The notes beneath the pieces are model-generated. The model was not told the DNA's origin, made no database searches, and saw only the letters and a program-made list of their open reading frames with translations. A program made the position numbers and the translations under genes. Of a stretch of 64,000 nt of DNA, positions 46,000-60,336 are shown one piece after another (position 1 is the first letter of the stretch; every line of letters starts with the position of its first letter). Source of the stretch: Leucaena leucocephala (Eukaryota > Streptophyta > Magnoliopsida > Fabales > Fabaceae). Location of the stretch: contig CM073558.1 of assembly GCA_037074615.1 (NCBI GenBank), positions 18,025,001-18,089,000 of the forward strand, in the 5' to 3' direction.

Positions 46000-48600
46000 T
46001 TTTGGATTTGGTTGAGAAGCCAAAACTGTTCCTGTTGGTGATGATATAATTAGAAGAAAATAGGGGATATGATTGTCATTTTGTAACTAACCATGGTATG
46101 GTGGCTTTTTCCAATTATGACTTATTTAGACCAACTGAAAATATTATTAGCTCCCAATGGGTCCTCATTATAATAGCTAGATAAAGAATTTAATTTATTT
46201 ATAATTATAAAATTCTAATACACTTTCTCTCCTAATTTTTTAATTTTTTTCTAAATTCTCCCTAATGATTAGACATGGGAAAAGGGGTACATAAGGGGTA
46301 ATTATAATACATAGAAAGAATATTATAAACAAACCAATATATTTATTATAAATACTTAACTTAATTAATTTATTTAATCTATTTAAATTAGTTATCTAAC
46401 TCTTATATTAATAACTAAAGAGTATAATGCTATATAGTTCTATAGAATATTTGAATTTCACAAATCCACAAACACTTGTTATTTCCTTTTTCTAATGAAT
46501 AATGCTTGTGTTGTTAGTTATGGAGTAGTTATGTATTATTAAATATTGTAAGTTATCGTGAATATCACTTTATTTAAGATTAAAAAAAAAACAGAGGATG
46601 TGCCTGTAATGAAGAGGGTTTTTTTTTTTTATATATATATAGAATTAGAGTAAGCATAATGATAGTCTTAACAAAATCTATCCATTCAATTTCAATTATT
46701 TGACCTTTATTAAGGTTGAACCTAATATTGAAATTGAATGATTGATAATAATGGGCAAGGATTTAGACCTTATCCCTTGATTATGTGTTTGATAATTTTT
46801 TTTAAATATAGATATTATCCTATTAAAGATAATCTAATTTTAAATACTATCGACTATTAAATATATACATTTTTCTCAATAGATATTCGAATAATTAGTT
46901 GTCTCGTTGTGAGAAACTAATCATTTATGTTAAACTTAACTTTTGTTGGCTATTTGGTAACTTTATTTCATCACATATTTTCTTAAATTTTAATGTCTAA
47001 TCCATTATTAAAATTGTCATAAACATTGACAGGAAGTCAATAATTTTTTTAATATATAATTATCTTATATGTAATATTAACGAGCCATATTCAAGCATTG
47101 CCATAAAGAAAATTAATAATTTTGACTAACAATAAAAGTATCAAACTTCTACCTAACAACTTAATTTTAAAATTAAGTAAACTTAATTTAAGAAACTAAT
47201 TAATAATTAAACTCATTCGATCGGAAATTGTTCAATCATTCAATTTTTACCAAATAAAGTAAAATATATAACAGAAACCTAGTGCCAATAAACAAAAGAG
47301 AAAATAATCATGAACCCTAATGAATTACACAATTTGTTACACTAATAAGTAGTCATAGTCTATATCAGTGATATATAAAATTACATGGCATTGCAACAAT
47401 TACAAGTGAAGCACATGAAATTCATGCCACAAGAAGGTAAAATTATGTCTAAAGGCTTGAACTTGACAAAAATTACATTAAAATATATATTGAAAAAATT
47501 ATAATTACCCCAATAGATCAAAGGTTGCATTTCATTTTAGAAATTTGATAAAGTCTTAAGAAAGTTAATATCAATATTCCAGAAAATTACAAATTCAAGT
47601 AATCAATAATAATTTCTCTATAATTTAACAATGACTTTCCTAATTTTTCATAGTTTAATTTCCTAAAACAAGATGGCGACTTTTGATCATTGAGGGCAAA
47701 TAATAATTACACCTTCAAGATTTTTAACATAATTTTTGTCAAGTTTAGGTCCTTAAATGTAATCTTATCCTAGAATAACCCAAATCATGCAGGAATCCGA
47801 TTTCAATGTAGGATTAAGATGGATACCTAAGTGCGATGGGAAACTCTCTCTCAAAAGCTAGCTATTGAGATGGCAAAATCAAATTAATTCACTTAAATAT
47901 CCCATTGAGCATTCTATTTTACTCAATATAAGATTTAGTATCCTATAGTACCCAGTCTCTACCAGATTGACATGGAGCACAACATAGTACTCAAGGCCAT
48001 ACCTACCCTTCAATTCACAAGGGTAGACCAGCTTGACCACACTTTATTCTTGTCCCTCCAAATTATAACATATAGTACAGCATCTCACCAACTGATGAAT
48101 GTTTAACGTTACAGCCAGAAGCGTCCAACCAATCTTATAGAAGAGGTTCATCATCAGGAAACCAACCATGAGGTCCACCACTCTCTACAGACAGAGATGA
48201 TAATGGCAAAAATTTGAAGTGAAGAAATATTCCAATACAATCCAAGTAGAAAATGATGGGATATATTCACAAACTAGTTCAATAAAAAGGAATCTAATCT
48301 ATCTATTATCTCATCAAAACCTTATCCAAAACCTGCGAAGTTCCATGACATGGATCAAGTGAAAAATTAATCATCAGTAGTTAAATGAATACAACCATAA
48401 ACAGCAGCAGAGTACCACCATAATTAAACCCTCTGTATTTGCAGGGACAAAAAATAAGTGCGATCTGAACCTTTCAAATAAGTATGTTATGTTATGGATC
48501 TAGGAAGAATACATATGAGGGCAAGAACAGATTGCATTGTTACAGAAATATAAACACAATTCCTATTTGACTCTGAAAATGCAGCAGTAGTGCTGACAAC
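46000..48600. other. Spacer between the DOMON-b561 and RNase genes
   Basis: AT-rich, no convincing coding region on either strand. The part near 48400-48687 is probably the 3' untranslated region of the RNase gene. Confidence 0.45.
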
Positions 48601-48687
48601 AAACAAAAAACAAACTAATTTCTAGAAAGACAAGATCCATCAAGAAATTTGTTGTGAAACTGAAACTTTTAAGCATAAAAGATTTTT

Positions 48688-51600
48688 TCAAACTTCTATC
48701 CACTGGAGGGGTCCATCAGTTACACCAAGAAGAAAAACCAACATGAAAGCAACTAATGCTATATTAACCAGCCAAGGTACATGGAAAAGAGTCTCTCCTG
48801 CAATCTCATTTCAATAAAAATAAATTATATGAAATCACAAGCAAAAACCTGGTTTGGACTATATCAAAATGCAAAGCATGATTTATTTTTAATACAGAAA
48901 CACTCAAATTCAAGAGAGTCGATTTGGTCCAAAAAATGGATGAGTCTGTCATAGTTAAAACAAAAACCATTTTATATGAACTGAATTAATGCAATTGCTA
49001 AATCAGATCTATGAACAAACACTCGAACAATTATGTTGAACAGGTTGAACACAATGACACACTTAACGTGCAGTACCTAATGTAAATCTAAGTTTGATCA
49101 ATAAGAACTTGACTGACAGAAACACAGATTTGTAATTACGTATAAGACAATCCTGGCAATACAAACATACTATCCAAAATATTTTAATCTAAACATAGAT
49201 TACTTTTTTAGCTTATAAACAAGAAGATATAAAGCATATTTTTACATCATGCAAACAGATAAATTAAAGAAGCATTGCCATAATTGGTAATTTGGCCAAA
49301 CCAGGAAGAATAGACATAAATGAATTATTTATGATTCTTAATTTATGGTTTGTTTCAATTAGGAAATGGTTATTTTCAATTGCAAGTTTTCTGAATTAAG
49401 ATTATTCAACAAAAAACTATTTACCAAATCTATATTTAAAAAGGTTTATTCTTACTTAAAGACAATGATAAACACATTAAGAAGCTATTTTGGTCATTTT
49501 TATTATTTATGAGTTTTGTTTATTTTGAATCCCTCTCACTGGCTTATGTAATATGAGAGCCTTGCTAAGAGTCGTCTCTAAGCTGTACGCCCCTAGTGGC
49601 TTCAGGTCAACAGTCAACCAAGTTCCTATAAACTGGTCATTTTCAGGAGGGCTTCAACAAATTGTTTAAAAAAAAATTAATATACGTTAACTTGGACAGG
49701 CTAGAGACCAATTCTTATTTGATATCAAATCAATCCAGCTATAAATACAGTTAAGTTCTTTGTAAGTACAGATATAAGATGGATGAAGTAATAGACTTAC
49801 CAGATGATAGATGCCCTGGCAGGCTGACGTATTTGGGACATGATGATTTTGAGGTAACCATGTCAATTTTATTGTCAGATGCAAGTACACAATCTCGTGG
49901 CTGTGACAAAAAAAAACAAAACTCATAAATAATAAAAATGACCAAAATAGCGTCTTACCAGGATGATGAACACTAACAGAATTAAGCATAATGAACTACA
50001 TCAGTCCCAAGCAACCTTACGCAAATTTCAACAGTAATTTTAAAACCTTAGAAGCACATAACTGAAGAGTGAGGCTGCAAAGTTTAATTTTATTTTTAAA
50101 AAAGAAAAGAAAATGAAGAGCTTTGCCTGCTTGTAAGAAAACAATTTTAAACAGCTAAAAGTTAATGATATAAGACTCGCTTTTTATCAGAACTTCAGAC
50201 TTGCACAATGCTTTCAATCATGGATCTTAAACATAAGTTTATTTTCAGCAAGAGAAGTTCAATAACAACACTAGCCACACAGATTGAACATACAGGCTCT
50301 ACGTTACCATGTCAACTAATTTCGAATAGTTTAACACTCAATAATAAATAAGACAAATCTTTACTGAAAACATTCATTCTTTATACGCCAAAAATTATTA
50401 CAGAGCAGAGCTACAACCTTGAAGTCTTTATAGAAGCATAGACGAATTTCCTCCACTGCATCACGTGAGCAAATTACCTGAGGAGATGTATGGAAGGCAT
50501 TCTCAATGGCAGAGACAATGCCTCCAAGGGGATATTTTTCTCTATTAGAAGGAATATATCCGGCTTCATTTAGAACTCTCTGAGGAAAAAAGTGGAAGGA
50601 CAATGATCAGACTATGATGAATATGCACGCAAACTGAAAGCCTTCATATTTTTACAACCAAAGGTTTGAAAATACAATTAAGAGTGAATCCAAAAACAAA
50701 CAAGATACAAATAAAGCATGGACTAGGTTAGTTCAAAATACAAGAACAATCAACATTTTAACTAAATGGTAGAGAACTTCGCGGTCTGATTATCAATGCC
50801 CTATAATATGCAGCAACCCATGCTACTTGTTTATCAATACCTCAAATATATCTCTACATCTAGATAATAATCGAGAACATGTACAGCATGAGCCAGGAAA
50901 TTATCTAATTTAATTCCTCTCCAAATCATTTCTGGGAATGAACCCCCTAGTTTGCATTCTCATCACTTCTCACTTTCCTAATGAAACGTCTCTGAATGAC
51001 CTTATTTAACATTATCAAAAAAAAATTCAAACAGTTTGTTACAACATATATGTCTAGCAACTGGGTGGGCATGTACAAGTGAGTGACTACTAACTAATCA
51101 TTCTGTAATAAGAATAAGAAATGAGTAGACTGAGAAGATAGGCTGAATCTAAATACTGGGAACGTATTAGAAAATTCAAAATATAGTGAGTTATCTTTTT
51201 CTATACTTCCCTTGTAAAGGCAATTGTGCCATACTCGTCGTTCATATTCTATGTTTGCTGTTTTCAATTCAATAAGAAATCTACATCTCTGTTGATAGGT
51301 GAGATAGAAGGAATATTTCAGTAATCCTTTTGAGCACTGGTCTAGTGCCCGTCAAAATCATATTCATGTTTACATTTAACTTCATTAAGTACCATGCTGT
51401 CATTCTACACAGTACATCTCCATATCAAAATAGATATGATTCTCAAAGCAATCCATCTTCGAGACCGAAATTCAACAACGACTGCATGATCCATGGTCCA
51501 CCAAAAGCAAACATGGATCAATAGATTTTTGGTTGCTGGATACACATTCATAAATAACACACCAGCTGAGATAAAACCAACCGTCTTACTCTCCCTGAAT

Positions 51601-54368
51601 TATCTATAATAGATTGAATAACAGTTGGTCGCAACTAAAGGGTTCCAATTCCATAAAACCAAAGTCTCAAATCATCCAAACATCTATGAACTTTCCTTCA
51701 TATGCAGACACTCATGGCTAACAGCAACTGGAAGCAAATAAATGTAACTTCTACATACCAAGCAAAATAAATAGACCCTTGCCAAAATAAGGTAAGCTTA
51801 TTGCCTACTGAAACAAGAAAGAAACACAGAGATACATAAACTATGAACTTACAGTCACATTATATTTGAAATAGAGATTCAGTGTTGTCAAGAAATAATT
51901 GTATTCGTCTCGAAACACAGGAAATGAACATGTGCCATGCTTCTCTGCAGGTAAAATGAAAAATAAATAAATCAAAATACTACTACAGGGTTAATAAAAC
52001 CATCCAACATGTACATCACAGTAGGTTCTGTGACATCCAAATCAATTATTGCAGTTCAAGCATAACGTATACTGAAATCATAACTAGTTAAATCATGCAA
52101 GGGCAAAAATTGTAAAGATTATTACCCCACTGTCAATGTGTGCACACGTGGTAGCCCCAGAAACAAAGAGATGAAAAATCATTAGTTTCATATTAATCTA
52201 GAGGATAAATTAAAACCAAGAAATTTCCAATGACCACCTCATGAGCCCAAAATGTTCCTCTTGTACCATGACACGTTGATGGTGAACCACAACTTAATGA
52301 TGGCCAATATTGCTCTAAAGCATTCATCAATGTTGATATCTACAACGAAGATGGAGCAGTAACACTAGAAGAGGTGAAAATGAAAAAGTTGATACTTAAA
52401 AGTACATAGAACGGTTCAAGTTCCAAATGTATAATTTTGAAATAAGATTATCAAAAAAAAAAATCTCAGTTCTCAGTAAATAACTATTTTGTAAAAGCAA
52501 CAAATAGAGGCTGCCGGTAGAATTCCAGGTTCACTGAATTTCATTGTGTCCTAAATTTCTTTATAAAATTTATTAAAATTGATTAACCGATTCGGTCAAA
52601 AGAGAGGAACAAATAAATATGAGCAAATGGTTTACAAAGTAAGGTTATGGAACAATTGCCTGACACAGACTGCTGTAAGATATAAAGGCCTAAGTTTCAA
52701 GATCCCAAGATGACACTGATATAACCTTCAGCAGGATTGAAATATTTTATGGCATTACAGCATGACATTTTCTATATTATTAAGTTGAAATATGCACTTA
52801 ATAAGCTTTACTAGGTTAATTATGATGTTGCAGTCCTAAGAGTATTTCAGCGATTTACTGTTGGGTCCAGAGGTCAAGTATTTAGTGATGTCAAAATGTA
52901 TTTCGCAGGCTTTTCCAAAGTTTATTTGTTTCGCTTAGTTGGGTTAATATTCATGTTTAATATTGTTTCGCTTAGTTGGGTTAATATTCATGTTTAATAC
53001 TAGCCAGTTATTTAAGTCAGGTCTTACGTAGTGGACTACTAGATCCCCAAGTTTTTGCTGGTCCTATTTAATTTAAGTAATGTAATCAGCTTTCAAAGAG
53101 AAAATGAATAACTGGCCTTTGAAAAACTTCAGCTGCTCAGCTTTCAAAGAGAAAAATGAATAGCTGGCTTTCAAGAAACCCCTGCCGATAAGGCGTATCA
53201 TGCTAAGGGCACATTCTAACGCATGTTTCATTACTCATATTGATATCTTCCCCAAATTATTTCATTAAACACTGGACCTAACCCTATTAGTTGACATCAT
53301 TAAACATTCATCCACATCAAAACCCTTGTCGCTTCTTTAATGTGTTTGCCCAAGAATATATAACCTCATCAGTCCCAACATATGTGGGTAGCCAAATAAC
53401 GTTCATGCACCTTGAACACCACTCAAAAATATAATGAAGTGTTGAAGCACAAAAATACTTCCACAGTACCTCTTTTGGATCAAAATAAGATCGGGAACAA
53501 CATGATGGCCAAGTTCCATCATTATAATCAGGCCAGAGTCCATCTGTGATGCAATAGATAAGGTGAGTTGGTTAATATATTTCTTTAGGAATCATAGACA
53601 AAGAAGGAACAGATAAAACAATGACAGCAATAAATTTGCAGCCTCATACTCACGAATGGTAAATTCTGTTGGAGCATTAGAGCTGAAAAGGAAAAAAAGA
53701 GAAAATGCAACTCTGTCAGTGTTGCTTCTTGGATTTCTATTAAGTTACGCAATAATATTCACATACTAAAATCAGCCACAAGGAAGCAAGAAAAAAAGAT
53801 GCAATAGCTGTAGAGTAGTGTCACACGATCTGCAAACTGCTAAATTAGTCTATATATATACATTCATTTGGGCCAAATAGACTTATCCAACAAGATGTAT
53901 GACAAACTTCATTAAACCAAAAATGAAAGCCTCCCAAAAAGAAATCTGCTAATAAAGAATTCCCAGTGTTTAATTCACGCTAAAATAATATACATGATTT
54001 CTGTATCCAACAAGCCCCAATATTAAAATCTCTCGCAATAGCCCAGAGAAGTTCCATTCTTGTTTAACCAGTATAACAAGATATAACTATATACAGAATT
54101 TTTCAAGGGGATAAGAGAAAAAATTGAAAAGGGTTTTAATTTTAGTTTACCCTCTGCAGCAAGCATTGGAGGAGCAACAATGGACAGTACGGCGGCAGTA
54201 GGTGCCAGGCCATTGCAGAGCTAAAGCTAAGTAATCAAATTCTCTTTGATTCACTTCTTCAATGCTTCCATTCACATCTTCAATCGCACATATTGGAGCC
54301 ACGATAATTGCGAGCAATAGCCATGGAAGAGTAATTATGCTGCAGATTTTAGCAGAGGAAGAAGCCAT
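48688..54368 (-). CDS. RNS2: RNase T2 family ribonuclease, RNS2-like (class with introns)
   Basis: Nine exons: 54368-54151, 53682-53654, 53543-53470, 52339-52238, 52129-52126, 51944-51853, 50579-50418, 49900-49801, 48797-48688. GT-AG throughout, phases fit; 891 nt, 296 residues. Signal peptide about 1-28. Catalytic motif I is FTIHGLWPDY (His83). Motif II is HEWEKHGTC (His140, Glu141, His145). Paired Cys (CCSSNACC, SCC, CGSPSTC) match secreted RNases. RNS2-type enzymes cleave RNA non-specifically in vacuole/ER and serve rRNA turnover and phosphate recycling. The start was set at the second in-frame ATG because it directly precedes the signal peptide; an upstream ATG at 54401 is possible. Odd: a 4-nt exon in motif II and a hydrophobic C-terminus. 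Confidence 0.88.
52126..52129 (-). CDS. RNS2: Four-nucleotide micro-exon of the RNS2-like gene
   Basis: On the minus strand the context is GACAG|TGGG|GTAATAA. The preceding exon ends after the Glu codon of motif II and the next begins AGAAGCATGG. Joining them directly breaks the frame or loses Trp and Glu. Inserting TGGG gives Trp142 and the first base of Glu143, restoring the family's HEWEKHG exactly. It has its own AG acceptor and GT donor, with flanking introns of about 108 and 181 nt. Confidence 0.82.
52927..53012. repeat. Tandem duplication of about 42 bp in an RNase intron
   Basis: TTGTTTCGCTTAGTTGGGTT and the following TAATATTCATGTTTAATA occur twice in direct succession. Nearby (53090-53190) a second pair of related segments (CAGCTTTCAAAGAGAAAA) is seen. 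Probably an old insertion in the intron. Confidence 0.7.
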
Positions 54369-54401
54369 TGGTGGGAGCTTCAAAATCTGAGGTAGTTGCA
54401 A

Positions 54402-56600
54402 TAAACAAGACAGTTAGGCACGATGCGTATTCGCCTATGGATTATCAAAACGAGACGGATCTTTGGGTAATGGTCACGATAAATATTTACATACTTAAAT
54501 AATTTTAATTTTAGTTATTTGATAATTTATACAAAATAATTCATATTTTTTATTTATTGTTTTAAAATAAATATTTTAATTTAATTTAGATAAATTTTTA
54601 ATTTTTTAATTAAAAGTTTTATTTTTTAAAAATATAATATGATACAGATTTTTTAAAATAAATCATCAACTAAATTATTTTATTTTAATTAAAAATAATT
54701 TAAATGCTAGAGTATATAAATATTTTTAATTGGTCGATATTAGTACTAAATTAATAATTTTTCAAAGCATATTCCTTTTTGATGGAATCAAGGAACTAAT
54801 ATTCTTTAAACTATATAAATATTAGATCAAGATAAATATGTATTCCTCTAGTTGCTATTATAAAGCTTTCTTTACCACTTTACTTTATTGAGATTAAAAA
54901 TACGTGGTTAGATTATTAACTTTATTAAAAAAAATAGAATATATTTTCAATTTTTAAATGAGAATTTTTTAAATTTGTATATATCATTCTTTCTTTTAAA
55001 TAGGAGTTATATTGGGAAAATTTAATTAATATATATTGATGTGACTTATAATAAGAAAAATTAATATAATATTTAATTCTTTAAATTTATATAAATTTTA
55101 ATTTTAATTTTTTAAATAGATAATGCGTTTTGGTTCTCAAGGAGTAAAATAATCTTAAATTTTTATTAAATTAAAGATATTACTATTTTAGAAGAAAAAA
55201 AATTCAGTGAACTAAAAGTTATAATTTAAAATTTAAACGATTAAAATTAAAATTAAAATAAATTTAAGTAATTAATTTCTAATAAAAATCATCGATCCCT
55301 TCTAAAGAGTATAAGCATCAAATAAGGTATAAGAAAGAAAAGGATGCATAAAATTTAAAAATAGATTTGCTTACTTATTTAGTAATTTCTAAACACCGAG
55401 TTAATTAGATAAAAAAATTATTTTGGACAATATTAATTATATGAACGTATATAATTAATAATAATATTGCTTACTTTAGGATCAATGCCCCTACCAAGAA
55501 AAAGAGACATTAATTACTGCATCATACATTGATATAAATTTCTACATCTTCTTTCACATTATGCATCCGTATCAATTAATGAACACTAACACGATTAATA
55601 TATTAATTTATCTGTATAATTAAAAATAAAATTTTTTATTCATTTCTTATTTTTATTGCATGATGCGTAGACTTTAGAATAAACCATTACAATTCATGGC
55701 ATACTTTTGAAATATTAATATATAGTGCAATTTTATTATAAATTTTATATTTTATACTTATATTATTATTTATTATTATTTATTTATTTATTTTTACTGT
55801 TTCAGAGAATTTTATCTACTGCATTAAATTTATTTTATTCCAAACACCCTTATTTAATGATTAAATTTAAATCTATTAAGAAATTATTAGCTAAGATAAC
55901 TCATTAAAGGCTAACGATAATTGTGAAAGAAAAAACACTCACTTTAATTTAATAATTAATTTAATTAATTTTTTAATTTTTATAATTTTGTTAAAAATAA
56001 TAAGGAAGAACGTCTAAAAATATGTAAAACACAAAAATCTAAGTATAAATAATTTTTCTAAAAAAAGTTGTAACTTTATTCCTTTAACTTCATATTTTAC
56101 TTTCGTATTTTAATTTTATAAAATTCCTTTTTAGTCTTATACTTTCAACACTGTTAGTTCTATTAACAAATAATATTAATATTAAAATTTTAAATGTCAA
56201 AAAAAATATTTTTGAATGACCTATTAGTGTAACTTTAAAAAATAACAAAGATCAATTGACACAACAAATCATCATTTCAGACTATTAAGATTAGAGAACT
56301 AAAAAAGATACAACATAGAATTGAAGGACCAAACCTAAACGATATATAAAGTTACAGGACCAAATGTCTAATTTAATCTGAATTTTTAAACTACATGAAC
56401 TGAATCAAGAACTGTGCAGAAACCCTATTGGGCACCCCAAATAATAATTTATATGCAAATGCCTTGCAACTAAACAAGCCTGCAACGTGACTGATGTACA
56501 ATTCCTTTAGCAAACAAAAAAGAATGCTAATATAACTAATTTAACGATTAAATTTGCATGGTAGAAAATAGTTACATGATTATATATATAATTGGTAATT
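54402..56600. other. Gene-free AT-rich spacer
   Basis: Between the RNase promoter side and the NRAMP 3' end. Low-complexity AT-rich sequence; the one plus-strand frame at 55725-55907 is Tyr/Leu stutter and not a gene. Confidence 0.5.
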
Positions 56601-56615
56601 AACTAGGTTAATTAA

Positions 56616-59600
56616 TTAATTGGAAGGAAGAGAGGAGAAGCCACGAGAATGAGGAGAAGTGAGGAAGAAAGAAGAGAAGGCACCACTGTGTTTAACCAAA
56701 TAAGCAATGAATGATAACCAAGCTGATGCACAAATGAACATCACAAAGCCAAACACAAGTCCCTTCACTTCTGAGAGGAAGAAGTCCAGCAACATGTATC
56801 CATATACCAGAATTACCAGCACTGCCACTGTCCATGCCACTTTCTGCATCATCATATTATTCACAAATTCATTAATTAGTGCAAAAGCATCAAAGATTTA
56901 ATAATTACTCTCTCCATATATATGACAACATGCAATGCAATGAGGCACAAGTTCAAAAGGAAAATCAATCCCAAAAAATATAGCTTACTTATGTCTTACT
57001 ATAAACTATATTTTATAAACTATATAGCTTACTGGATAGGAGATCTCTTAAACTTATAAACTATATTTTACTTATGTCTAACTACTTGGTGTGGAACCTT
57101 TACATTGTGGGCTCTCTCTATTGCTTCTCCATTTAAAGACTATTTGGATAAGAATTTATAAATAGGCTTCTGAAAAAAAAAACCTTTTGAACAGTTTTTA
57201 GAAAAGAGCTTTTGGAGAAGAGGTTATGGGAAAAAAATAATTCTGAATAAATGAGTATTGTATAATTATTATCAGAATGACTTTTGTAATTAAAAAATTA
57301 CCCGAAATGGTATAGTTTTATTAAAAATATGAGAGAGAAAAGAAGGTGAATAAGAGAGAGGAGAGATGGTAGAGGAGAGAGGAGAAATGGTGGAGAAGAG
57401 ATAGGAGAGAGAAGAGATGATGTAAAAAAAGTAAAGGTAAAATAGTAATTAGCTAGTTCATAAACTTTTTTACTATTCTAGAAAATAGTCTCAATAACTT
57501 ATTTAAAATTTTAATTTTAAACCATAATTTAGTCTAAAAGTCATTTTGGATAAATATGACTATTTATTTTAAAAAAAATTAAACTAAGATTTAGGCTAAA
57601 AAACTTTTTAAAATTATGATTTCAGTAGTTATCAAATAGGCACTCAAGGAGGAATCTCAGCTAATGATTTTAATGTCTAATCTTAGACGTTGCTTAAAAC
57701 ACCATGCTCATATTTGAGACTCAGCCATTTATAACAAAACAGCATGGTTTTATTTAAATAGAGTTGGAAGGTGAGAAATAAACAGATGAGATTGGTGGGT
57801 CCCATATGTCAAGTGGGACTCACCCACTTTAGGGCCCGTTTGGATAATATTTTAAAAACAGACTTATAGAAAAAAAAAATTTGAATAGCTTATAGAAAAG
57901 AGCTTTTGGAGAAGAGATTATGAAAAAAAGTGGTTTTAAATAAATGAGTGTTTGGATAATTATTTTTAAAAGTACTTTTGTTATTGGTAAATTACGAAAA
58001 AGGGTATGAGTATTAAATGAGGAGAGATAAGAGATAACAGGAGAGATGAGAGATGGTGTAAGAAAAAGTAGGAGAGAGGGTATAAGAAAAATTAGGGGTA
58101 ATATAGTAATTGGTTAGTTCATAAGTAGTTTACTGTTTCATAAGCTACTCTGACCAACTTATCTGAAATCTTAGTTTTAAACCATAATTTAGTTCAAAAG
58201 CCCGTTTGAACAAATATAACTGTTTGTTTTAAAATTTCTCCAAACTTAAGTTTTGAGTCAAACCTAAGTTTTAAATCTAGGTTTGGAATTTTCCAAACAA
58301 GCACTTATATGTGTATATATTTTCCTTTGCAGCATGCATGATATTGCTGCAGCAAAGAATCAAGATCCTAAGAGAAATTGAAAGAATTAAAAATAATTTT
58401 TTTGTTAATTTTGAGAAAGATTAAGAAAGCAATAATTGTAAGATTAAGTGAATAAAATGACCAAATATAGTTAGATGAATATAGATTTCAAATCCATAAT
58501 AGCCATTCTAATTTCTCAATCTGCTCCAACTAGAATCTATTTTAATTCAAATTTTGAGAAATATTAAGGATTAATACAATATTTAATTTCTATAATTTCT
58601 TTTCGTCTAAAACGTTAGTCGTTATATTTTACTAAAAACTTGAATCAATTTGCTCCTTAAGAAACTAAAACCTACATAGTTTAAAATTTTAAGAATTAAA
58701 ATTAAAATTAAGGCAAACTATAAAAAAATATTGTATTAACCCAAATATTAAAAAAACAATAATTATAAGTTATCATCAGTTTTGTGTGTATATATATCTC
58801 ACCTCCACAAGGGGTCCAATTCTGAAAGAGCCCATGACTTCCTCTTTAGAAACCAAAGTAAGAAGAGGAATAAGAGCAAAAGGAATCTGAATAGACTGAA
58901 CCACATTGAGCCACTCATTCAAAATATCCAAAGATCCTTCAGAAGTATTAAACATAAGAGCCACAACCATCGTAGGAACAATGGCAAGACTTCTAGTGAT
59001 CAAAGCTCTTAACCATTTCTTCAAACGAAGTTTCAGAAACCCTTCTGTAATAAACTGCCCAGCATAAGTACCAGTAATCGTACTACTTTGTCCTGCAGCC
59101 AACAACCCTATTCCCCATATATATAATATAGGGAAGAACCCTCCGCCGTATTTCTCTTGCAGGTACTGGCCCGCGTTTACGAGTCCGATGGCATCGGCTT
59201 GTTCGGTGTTGTAGAAAACCCTAGCGAAGACTGTCATGACGGAGAGGTTGATGAAGAAGGTGATGATGAGTGCGAGTGTGGACTCAATTGTGTAGTAGTT
59301 TAGCGCCTCTTGGACTTGGCCCTTGTTTTTTACGTCTATGTTTCTGGATTGAACTAGAGCTGAGTGGAGGAATACGTTGTGTGGGGTTATAACGCAGCCT
59401 ATAAGTTCCACAGATTGACGAAGGGTTTTTGAGCTCACTTTTGGCACCAAAATACCTTCAATAACAAGCATATACGAATGTTATACTACCTCCTACCTCC
59501 AGCCTTCAGTATTTAATATAAAATATATTTAATTAATTAAATTAAATTAAAAAATTAATTAAATTAGTTATTTATAATGATTATGTGTTAATTTTCCTAA

Positions 59601-60294
59601 AATACCATTTTAATTATGTACACTTAACTATCATTAATAAAAACACTTAATATATGTAATCATATAGGAATATTTTTGTGAGAAATTTATAATTAAGATA
59701 GAAAATGGATTGGGGTTTTACAACTAGAACTAAAATAGACTCCCTATATAGCTCTTATATTTAGGTCTAGAGGTAGTATTTATTAAATACTCTTTTAATT
59801 GTTAATATAAGACATATTTAACTAATTTAATTATATTAAAAAATTTAATTAAGTTATTTAATATGTCATATTTTTTTCTAAAATATCCTAATTATCTTCT
59901 TTAACTCTCTCCCTCCCTCTCTTACTTGATTATCCTTGAGAAAGTATTAATATGGGTAATTTGAGAAAAATTTGATAAATACTCCCTCTATTCCTAATTA
60001 TAAAAGCTAGTTAATTTTTTTTTAGGAGATTAAGGAAGCCAAATAAATTAGTTAATTATAATCAAATTCAACCTCTCAAGATAAATTCATATTATATACA
60101 CTATAATCTACCCAAATTAGTCAATTAGCTCTCATATTAATTACAATTAACTAATTTATTTTGCTTCATAGATATATCCAAAAAATTCAATTGACTCTTA
60201 TAATTAAGACCGAAGATAATATAAGAATAAGTATTATATTTAGGACTAAAATCAACTCCCCAACTAACTAAGTTCTAGATTAAAAATTAGAGGA

Positions 60295-60336
<42 letters not shown>

